Shown here one piece after another: positions 57,387-64,000 of a DNA stretch of 64,000 nucleotides. This DNA is from Actinokineospora enzanensis DSM 44649. Lineage in GTDB: Bacteria; Actinomycetota; Actinomycetes; Mycobacteriales; Pseudonocardiaceae. The notes beneath the pieces were generated by a model that was not told where the DNA came from, ran no database searches, and saw only the letters and a list, made by a program, of their open reading frames with translations. The stretch covers positions 124,001 through 188,000 of the forward strand of contig NZ_KB894411.1 of the NCBI RefSeq assembly GCF_000374445.1, written 5' to 3'. The position numbers were made by a program, and so were the translations under genes. Every line of letters starts with the position of its first letter. Position 1 is the first letter of the stretch.

Positions 57387-57965
57387 GGCGCCTGAGTGTG
57401 CACTATTCGCATACGGATAACCATCTGCTGATCGCGCTATCGGTTTATGGTCAATTAAAGCGAGCATCCCACTGCGACACTCGCCGGAAATGACGCGCGC
57501 AACGGGTTTCCGGCTCGCCGTGCGCAGGTACGACACGGCCCGAACCGCCCCCCGTTGGGAGGATGGCAGCACGGTCAGCTCGACCGTCCACTATGGAACA
57601 ATCCGGTCCAGGGAAAGCGCGGAGCCGGATTCCCACGACAACGCAGGAACATCCGGACGCGCCTCTGTCGAATCCACGGACCGTCAGCAGGAACCAGGAT
57701 GACAATCCCCACATCGCTGATGTGCAGCATTCTTCCCGCGCCGATCCCGGGCAGCTCGGGCTTTTCCCGCCCGGCTCCCGCACCCGGTTCAGCCGCGAAG
57801 GCTCCACACCGGACCGCGTGGGGCGCCCGGTCGATCCATGCCTGCCAGGCGGCCCACGGCGCAAAGCCGGCAATTCACCAATGGGACCAACGACCGCAGC
57901 ATGACCCGGCAGGGTCCCGATACGTTGGCGTGCAACGGTTTCCCGCTCACAAACCCGGAGGTCCC
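57387..57965. other. Divergent intergenic region
   Basis: 579 bp between the XRE gene and the DUF4082 gene. It must carry both promoters. About 57400-57470 is AT-richer. Open frames exist but lack ribosome sites and have no recognisable composition. Nothing further is supported. Confidence 0.5.
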
Positions 57966-58820
57966 GTGCTGCGAAGACTCCTGCCCCTGGTCGCCGCGTT
58001 GCTGCTGCTCCCGCTGATGCCGGGAAGTGCGAGCGCGTCTCGTTGGCCGTATCTCATCATCGACAGCCAGTGGTATCAACGCGTGTTGACGGTCGGCGAG
58101 CCCATCACCCTCACCGGCAGCTCCTACATCGGCGAGTCCGGCGACACCACCCAGTCGATGATCTCCGTGGACGACGGCCGGACCTGGACCCACTTCGACC
58201 ACGGCGGCCGCTGGTCGCTGGAGTTCACGCCGGACGCCGTCGGCGCCTTCAAGGTCCTCACCCAGGCGGCCATGCGGTCCGACTGGGCCGATGTCCGAAC
58301 CGACTACCTACGTGTCGGCCCGGCGACCCCACCCGGCCCGGTCGACTGCCCATGCACCTTCACATCCCCGCCCAAGGCGGGCAGTCCGGTGATCACCTCG
58401 TCGGACCAGCAGCTGACGGAGCTCGGCCTGCGCTTCTACGTCGACCGCGAGGGCACCCTCCCGTACTACACGGCAGGCAACCTGTCCGAGACATCACGGG
58501 GCGCTCTCTACGACTGGAACGGCGAGATAGTCGCGCGCTCCGTATACAACCGGGCCACCGCACGCTTCGAGTTCGCCACGCCGGTACATCTGGAGTCGTA
58601 CCACGCGTACACCCTGGCCTACCAGGCCGACTTCGATGAGTACCTGGTCGCCGAGAACTACTTCACCGAGACCGTCACCCAGGGCCCCATCACCGCTATG
58701 CACGACGCCACCGGCGGCGCGGGCGTCTACGCCTACCGGAACATGGGCGAGACGGTCATGCCCGCGAACGTCTATCTCGACAGCGACTACCTGATCTCGC
58801 CCACGTTCATCCCGGCCTGA
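57966..58820 (+). CDS. Secreted DUF4082-type protein, paralogue 1
   Basis: GTG 57966 after GGAGG. 284 residues: Sec signal (RRLLPLVAALLLLPLMPGSA), a beta-rich N-terminal half, a CPC motif (VDCPCTF) and a C-terminal domain with GLRFYVDREGTLPYYTAG, LYDWNGEIVARS and NVYLDSDYLISPTF, which fits DUF4082. That domain occurs in surface or extracellular proteins of actinobacteria, function unknown. Its convergent neighbour is a clear paralogue of the same layout. Confidence 0.88.
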   Translation: MLRRLLPLVAALLLLPLMPGSASASRWPYLIIDSQWYQRVLTVGEPITLTGSSYIGESGDTTQSMISVDDGRTWTHFDHGGRWSLEFTPDAVGAFKVLTQAAMRSDWADVRTDYLRVGPATPPGPVDCPCTFTSPPKAGSPVITSSDQQLTELGLRFYVDREGTLPYYTAGNLSETSRGALYDWNGEIVARSVYNRATARFEFATPVHLESYHAYTLAYQADFDEYLVAENYFTETVTQGPITAMHDATGGAGVYAYRNMGETVMPANVYLDSDYLISPTFIPA

Positions 58821-58840
58821 TCCCAGCCTGGTTCCCGGCC

Positions 58841-58870
58841 GAGCAGGGCGGGCCCCCTCCCGCCCTGCTC
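58841..58870. terminator. Bidirectional terminator between the DUF4082 genes
   Basis: A perfect 12-bp stem (GAGCAGGGCGGG and complement) with a 6-nt loop lies 20 bp from one stop and 6 bp from the other. Confidence 0.8.
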
Positions 58871-58876
58871 GCGCGC

Positions 58877-59752
58877 TCAGCCTGTTGTGAAAACCGGTGA
58901 CACCCAATAGTTGGTGCCGTTGTAGGTGTCGGTGGGGAAGCGGCCGCCGTCGCCGAAGACACCCGGGGCGCCGTAAGGGAAACCATCCCAGGTGTGGTAG
59001 TCCGCTGTGAACGGTGGGATTGTCATGCGGGCCTGGAACATTCCCGGTGTTGCCAGATAAGGCGTCTGCACCGGCGACGTGTACGAGACCACGTAAGGCG
59101 TGTACGCCCGCACCGCGACCGGACTGGCGAAGGTGAAGGTGGGGAACGTGCCCTGGTCCTCGCTGGTGGCCAGGAGCTTGCCGTCCGCGTTCCACAGGTG
59201 CGCCACCACGCCGGGGGCGGGCTTCAGACTGTCGGACAGGCGCAGGCCGGTGACGCTGCCCGGCCGGTCCACGAAGAACCGCAGCCCGAGCTCCCGGCTC
59301 ACGTGCTCGCTGTACAGCCCCGTGGACCCCGTCGGCTGCGGCTCGAAGCGACACGGGCAGGTGACCGCGGGCGTGTCCGGGTTCGACACCTGGAGCTTCA
59401 CCACGGTCGACGGCGACATCGTGCCGTCGTCCAGGTACACCCGGGTGGCGACCGAGACCGTACCCGCCAGCCAGTCGGCCAAGTCGAGCCGATAGGTCCA
59501 GTCCACCTGGCCCGCACTCGCGACCACGATGTAGTGGTTGTAATCCAGGAAAGACAGCTGCGTGTACTTCACCCCGGACGCCGCCGAACCACGCGAATGG
59601 CCGTGCAGGATCACGGACTTGCCGACCACCAGCTCCGCCGCCGCGGGCGTGTCCACCCAGGCCCCGGCCGGATCATCCGCGGCCCACGCCGTGGCAGGCA
59701 CCAACAGCGGCAGGAAAATCACTGCCAGCACAAGCGAAACCCGTCTTCGCAT
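58877..59752 (-). CDS. Secreted DUF4082-type protein, paralogue 2
   Basis: 291 residues with signal (LVLAVIFLPLLVPATAWA), beta-rich N-half, CPC motif (VTCPCRF) and C-terminal GLRFFVDRPGSVTGLRL, HLWNADGKLLATSE, AYTPYVVSYTSP and NYWVSPVFTTG. The aligned blocks match paralogue 1, so the pair arose by an inverted duplication or parallel gain. Exported; role unknown. It ends the region before rpoC. Confidence 0.88.
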   Translation of the reverse strand: MRRRVSLVLAVIFLPLLVPATAWAADDPAGAWVDTPAAAELVVGKSVILHGHSRGSAASGVKYTQLSFLDYNHYIVVASAGQVDWTYRLDLADWLAGTVSVATRVYLDDGTMSPSTVVKLQVSNPDTPAVTCPCRFEPQPTGSTGLYSEHVSRELGLRFFVDRPGSVTGLRLSDSLKPAPGVVAHLWNADGKLLATSEDQGTFPTFTFASPVAVRAYTPYVVSYTSPVQTPYLATPGMFQARMTIPPFTADYHTWDGFPYGAPGVFGDGGRFPTDTYNGTNYWVSPVFTTG

Positions 59753-59968
59753 GCGAGACCCCTCACTCCCGGAAACGATCGGGCGCCCAAGCTAGCGGTT
59801 ACCCCACCGGGCCCGAACCTTCCAGACGGGTGACAGCAAACCGGACAGAAACCCCCAGACGTAGAACTTCCCGACCCCGGCCCCCACCCCCCACCCGTCA
59901 AGACGGTTCTTCCCCCTTCGCCCACCAGTCCCCCCACGCGAGATCGCGCCGCCTCGGCGAAGCCGGGC

Positions 59969-60019
59969 CACAACAAGAAGAGCCCCCCAGCCGGAGGCCG
60001 AGGGGCTCTTCTTGTTGTG
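59969..60019 (-). terminator. Terminator of rpoBC
   Basis: A perfect 18-bp stem (CACAACAAGAAGAGCCCC and complement) with a 15-nt loop starts 3 bp after the rpoC stop. The descending arm is U-rich (CUUCUUGUUGUG), as in a strong intrinsic terminator. The remaining gap holds the DUF4082 leader. Confidence 0.9.
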
Positions 60020-60022
60020 CAA

Positions 60023-63000
60023 CTACCTGTAATCGCGACCGAAGTCGTAGTCGTCCAGCGGAACCGCGGCACCGGTGCCGGTCCCGAACACATCCGGCGT
60101 GTAGTACCCGTCGTCGTAGGACGGGATCGCGTACGCCGCCACCCGTGCCTCCTCGGTCGGCTGCACCTGGATGTTCCGGTACTTGTTGATCCCGGTACCG
60201 GCCGGGATCAACTTACCGATGATCACGTTCTCCTTGAGCCCCACGAGCTTGTCGGACCGCCCGTTGATGGCCGCGTCCGTCAACACTCGGGTGGTCTCCT
60301 GGAAGGAGGCCGCGGACAGCCACGAGTCCGTGGCCAGCGACGCCTTCGTGATACCCATCAGCACCGGACGGCCGGAGGCTGGCTCGCCGCCCGCGGCCAC
60401 CACGCGCCGGTTCTCCGCCTCGAACTCGGCCCGCTCGATGAGCGCGCCGGGCAGGAACTCCGCCGCGCCGCTGTCCAGGATCGTCACCCGGCGCAGCATC
60501 TGCCGGACGATGACCTCGATGTGCTTGTCGTGGATCGACACACCCTGCGCCCGGTAGACCTTCTGGACCTCGTCCACCAGGTGCAGCTGGGCCTCGCGGG
60601 GGCCCATCACGCGCAGCACCTCGTGCGGGTCCCGGGTGCCTTCCAGCAGCTGCTGGCCGACCGCCACGTGGTCACCGTCGGACAGCGGGCCGTCCGGGGT
60701 GGCCGCGAGCCGCTGACGCTTGGACAGCTTCTCGAAGATGATCTCCTCGCTGCCGTCGTCCGGGATCAGCGTGATCTTCCAGAAGCGGTCGCCGTCCTCG
60801 ATCCGGACCCGGCCGTCGACGTCCGCGATGGGCGCCTTGCCCTTCGGGACCCGGGCCTCGAACAGCTCCTGCACACGCGGCAGACCGGTGGTGATGTCGT
60901 CGTTGACGACGCCGCCCTGCTGGAACGTACGCATGGTCAGCTGGGTGCCCGGCTCACCGATGGACTGCGCGGCCACGATGCCGACCGCCTCGCCGATGTC
61001 GACCAGCTGGCCGGTCGCCATCGAGCGGCCGTAGCAGGTCGCGCACACGCCGACCTGGGCCTCGCAGGTGAGCACCGAGCGCACCTTGACCTTGGTGACG
61101 CCGTAGGACAGCAGCTTCTCGATCGCCGGGTCGCCCAGGTCGTCGGCCCGGTTCAGCAGGACCTCGCCGTTGGGCGCCTTGACCTCCTCGGAGACGCAAC
61201 GCGCGTACACGCCGGTCTCCACGTACTGGGCGCGCTCGACCTTCTCGCCGATCGGCTCGCCGAGCTTCATCACGATGCCGCGGGTGGTGCCGCAGTCGAC
61301 CTCGCGCACGATGACGTCCTGCGAGACGTCCACCAGACGCCGGGTCAGGTAGCCGGAGTCGGCGGTGCGCAGCGCGGTGTCGGCCAGACCCTTGCGGGCA
61401 CCGTGCGTGGCGATGAAGTACTCCAGCACCGACAGGCCCTCGCGGAAGTTGGCCTTGATCGGCCGCGGGATGAACTCGCCGCGAGGGTTGGTCACCAGAC
61501 CGTTCATGCCCGCCAGCTGGCGGATCTGGGTCATGTTGCCCGCCGCGCCCGACTTCACGATGGTCGGGATCGGGTTCTCGTCGGGGAAGTTCTCCTCCAT
61601 CGCCCGCGCGACGTCCTCAGTCGCGTTGGACCACACCTTGACCAGCTCGTTGTTCCGCTCGGATGCGGAGAGCTGACCGCGCTGGTAGCGCTTCTCGACG
61701 GTGTCGGCCTTCTTCTCGTACTCGTCGAGGATGCCCTTCTTGGCGGGCGGCACGATGACGTCCGAGATCGCGATGGTGACACCCGAGCGGGTGGCCCAGT
61801 AGAAGCCCGCGTCCTTCAGCTTGTCCAGCGTCCGCGCCACGGTGACCATCGGGTACCGCTCGGCGAGGTCGTTGACGATGGCCGCCTGCCGCTTCTTCGG
61901 CGCGGGCTCGTTGATGAACGGGTAGTCCGGCGGCAGCAGCTCGTTGAACAGCACCCGGCCCAGGGTGGTCTCGGCCAGCCACGGCTGGCCGGGGGTCCAG
62001 CCCTCCGGCTGCATGCCAGGACCCGGGTAGCGGTCCGAGATGCGGATCTTGACCGCGGACTGCAGGCCGATCACCTTGCGGTCGAAGGCCATGATGGCCT
62101 CGGCGGGCGAGGAGAACGCCAGGCCCTCGCCGACGCCGCCCGGCTTCGGCCGGGTCAGGTGGTAGATGCCGGTGACCATGTCCAGTCGCGGCATCGCCAG
62201 CGGGCGACCGGAGGCCGGGGACAGGATGTTGTTCGAGGACAGCATCAGGATGCGGGCCTCGGCCTGCGCCTCGGCCGACAGCGGCAGGTGCACCGCCATC
62301 TGGTCGCCGTCGAAGTCCGCGTTGAACGCCTCGCAGACCAGCGGGTGCAGCTGGATCGCCTTGCCCTCGACCAGCTGCGGCTCGAACGCCTGGATGCCGA
62401 GCCGGTGCAGGGTGGGCGCGCGGTTGAGCATCACCGGGTGCTCGGTGATGACCTCTTCCAGCACGTCCCACACGGCGGGCCGGGCGCGCTCCACCATCCG
62501 CTTGGCGGACTTGATGTTCTGCGCGTGGTTGAGGTCCACCAGTCGCTTCATCACGAACGGCTTGAACAGCTCAAGCGCCATCGCCTTGGGCAGGCCGCAC
62601 TGGTGCAGCTTCAGCTGCGGGCCGACCACGATGACCGAACGGCCGGAGTAGTCGACGCGCTTGCCGAGCAGGTTCTGCCGGAACCGGCCCTGCTTGCCCT
62701 TGAGCAGGTCGGACAGCGACTTCAGCGGCCGGTTGCCCGGACCGGTGACCGGACGGCCGCGGCGGCCGTTGTCGAACAGCGCGTCGACGGCCTCCTGCAG
62801 CATCCGCTTCTCGTTGTTGACGATGATCTCGGGCGCGCCGAGGTCGATCAGCCGCTTCAACCGGTTGTTGCGGTTGATGACGCGGCGGTACAGGTCGTTC
62901 AGGTCGGAGGTCGCGAAGCGGCCGCCGTCGAGCTGGACCATCGGGCGCAGGTCCGGCGGGATCACCGGGACGCAGTCGAGCACCATGCCCATCGGCGAGT

Positions 63001-63919
63001 TGCGGGTCGCCTGGAAGGCGGCCACCACCTTGAGCCGCTTGAGCGCGCGCAGCTTCTTCTGGCCCTTGCCGCTGCGGATGGTCTCGCGCAGGTTGTCCGC
63101 CTCGGCGTCGACGTCGAAGTCGCGCGCCAGGGTCTGGATCGCCTCGGCGCCCATCGAGCCGGTGAAGTAGTCGCCGTAGCGGTCGATCAGCTCGCGGTAG
63201 AGCAGCTCGTCCGCGATCAGCTGCTTGGAGTCCAGCTTGGTGAAGGTGGACCAGATCTCGTCGAGGCGGTCCAGCTCGCGCTGCGCGCGGTCGCGCAGCT
63301 GGCGCATCTCGCGCTCGCCGCCCTCCTTGACCTTGCGGCGCACGTCGCTCTTGGCGCCCTCGGCCTCCAGCTGGGCGAGGTCGGCCTCCAGCTTCTGCGC
63401 GCGACCCTCGATGTCGGCGTCGCGCTTGTTCTCGACCTGCTTGCGCTCGACGCCCATCTCGGACTCCAGCGTGGGCAGGTCGTTGTGCCGCAGCTCGGTG
63501 TTCACCGAGGTGATCACGTACGCGGCGAAGTAGATGATCTTTTCCAGATCCTTCGGCGCCAGGTCGAGCAGGTAGCCGAGGCGGCTCGGGACGCCCTTGA
63601 AGTACCAGATGTGGGTGACCGGGGCGGCCAGCTCGATGTGGCCCATCCGCTCGCGGCGCACCTTGGCGCGGGTCACCTCGACGCCGCAGCGCTCACAGAT
63701 GATGCCCTTGAACCGGACCCGCTTGTACTTGCCGCAGTAGCACTCCCAGTCCCGGGTGGGACCGAAGATCTTCTCGCAGAACAGACCATCCTTCTCCGGC
63801 TTCAGCGTCCGGTAGTTGATGGTTTCTGGCTTCTTGACCTCGCCGAACGACCACTGACGGATGTCATCGGCAGTAGCAAGACCGATGCGGAGCTCATCAA
63901 AGAAGTTAACGTCCAACAC
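60023..63919 (-). CDS. rpoC: RNA polymerase beta' subunit
   Basis: 1298 residues, actinobacterial length. The N-terminal zinc site ([20 protein letters not shown]), catalytic [12 protein letters not shown], bridge and trigger regions, and second zinc cluster ([14 protein letters not shown]) are present. GTG start after AAGGA. rpoB should lie immediately to the right; only 81 bp remain in view. Confidence 0.99.
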   Translation of the reverse strand: MLDVNFFDELRIGLATADDIRQWSFGEVKKPETINYRTLKPEKDGLFCEKIFGPTRDWECYCGKYKRVRFKGIICERCGVEVTRAKVRRERMGHIELAAPVTHIWYFKGVPSRLGYLLDLAPKDLEKIIYFAAYVITSVNTELRHNDLPTLESEMGVERKQVENKRDADIEGRAQKLEADLAQLEAEGAKSDVRRKVKEGGEREMRQLRDRAQRELDRLDEIWSTFTKLDSKQLIADELLYRELIDRYGDYFTGSMGAEAIQTLARDFDVDAEADNLRETIRSGKGQKKLRALKRLKVVAAFQATRNSPMGMVLDCVPVIPPDLRPMVQLDGGRFATSDLNDLYRRVINRNNRLKRLIDLGAPEIIVNNEKRMLQEAVDALFDNGRRGRPVTGPGNRPLKSLSDLLKGKQGRFRQNLLGKRVDYSGRSVIVVGPQLKLHQCGLPKAMALELFKPFVMKRLVDLNHAQNIKSAKRMVERARPAVWDVLEEVITEHPVMLNRAPTLHRLGIQAFEPQLVEGKAIQLHPLVCEAFNADFDGDQMAVHLPLSAEAQAEARILMLSSNNILSPASGRPLAMPRLDMVTGIYHLTRPKPGGVGEGLAFSSPAEAIMAFDRKVIGLQSAVKIRISDRYPGPGMQPEGWTPGQPWLAETTLGRVLFNELLPPDYPFINEPAPKKRQAAIVNDLAERYPMVTVARTLDKLKDAGFYWATRSGVTIAISDVIVPPAKKGILDEYEKKADTVEKRYQRGQLSASERNNELVKVWSNATEDVARAMEENFPDENPIPTIVKSGAAGNMTQIRQLAGMNGLVTNPRGEFIPRPIKANFREGLSVLEYFIATHGARKGLADTALRTADSGYLTRRLVDVSQDVIVREVDCGTTRGIVMKLGEPIGEKVERAQYVETGVYARCVSEEVKAPNGEVLLNRADDLGDPAIEKLLSYGVTKVKVRSVLTCEAQVGVCATCYGRSMATGQLVDIGEAVGIVAAQSIGEPGTQLTMRTFQQGGVVNDDITTGLPRVQELFEARVPKGKAPIADVDGRVRIEDGDRFWKITLIPDDGSEEIIFEKLSKRQRLAATPDGPLSDGDHVAVGQQLLEGTRDPHEVLRVMGPREAQLHLVDEVQKVYRAQGVSIHDKHIEVIVRQMLRRVTILDSGAAEFLPGALIERAEFEAENRRVVAAGGEPASGRPVLMGITKASLATDSWLSAASFQETTRVLTDAAINGRSDKLVGLKENVIIGKLIPAGTGINKYRNIQVQPTEEARVAAYAIPSYDDGYYTPDVFGTGTGAAVPLDDYDFGRDYR

Positions 63920-64000
63920 GTGGAGTTCCTTCTCCCCTTTTTGTTACAGCCATGGTGATTGGGGGATAGGGCCCGCGTGGCGACCGGGAACGGTCGCGCA

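Noticed and set aside
57555-57965. Upstream extension of the DUF4082 gene
   Set aside because: The signal peptide and GGAGG start at 57966 fix the true start; the extension has no family-like sequence.
60017-63958. A 1313-codon plus-strand frame across rpoC
   Set aside because: It is the complement of rpoC; high GC keeps the opposite frame open. Its composition (His, Asp, Arg, Gly, Val) is that of a shadow.

Overview
This is a high-GC actinobacterial chromosome segment. GTG starts, Streptomyces-like -10/-35 elements, an ESX-4-type secretion locus beside rplQ-truA and the SARP/WXG100 gene content point to Actinomycetota, probably the Pseudonocardiales; the species cannot be named from the sequence alone. 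Nearly all conserved genes lie on the minus strand, so the window reads right to left: rpoC, str operon, S10-spc clusters, secY-alpha cluster, ESX locus, rplM-rpsI, glmM.

Layout. Positions 1-1471 hold the end of a two-component system. Positions 1485-7824 hold two receptor-type Ser/Thr kinases, two single-pass membrane proteins whose outer domains resemble that of the first kinase, and a PIG-L deacetylase. Positions 8016-9704 hold a small membrane protein and glmM. Positions 9913-10970 hold rplM-rpsI. Positions 11163-33441 are an accessory region: a large SARP regulator followed by a complete type VII secretion locus (two WXG100 genes, an Hsp70-like secretion-associated protein, eccC, two tandem paralogous membrane proteins, eccD, mycP, an extra subtilase with a P domain, a secretion-linked unknown, eccE, eccB, an EspC-like and a PPE/WXG-like substrate). 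The flanks (rplM on one side, truA-rplQ on the other) and the order esx, Hsp70-like, eccC, then divergent eccD-mycP match ESX-4 of mycobacteria. Positions 33455-56083 carry truA, the alpha, secY-adk-map, spc, S10 and str clusters. Positions 56493-59752 hold an XRE/DUF5753 regulator and a convergent pair of secreted DUF4082-type paralogues. Positions 60023-63919 are rpoC; rpoB should lie beyond the right edge.

How it fits together. The ribosomal and transcription genes form the growth-rate core. Near-identical promoter elements (TTTTGACCCT, 17-18 bp, TATCTT) precede both the str operon and rplM-rpsI, suggesting common control. Strong hairpins punctuate the clusters: after rpoC, tuf, rplO, rpsI and the esx pair. 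In the ESX locus EccB, EccC, EccD and EccE would form the membrane channel, MycP the mycosin, and the WXG100, EspC-like and PPE-like proteins the cargo. The least explained parts are the tandem membrane paralogues with duplicated upstream regions that each carry a perfect TTGTCCACA (DnaA-box-like) site, and the kinase-linked proteins sharing an extracytoplasmic domain.
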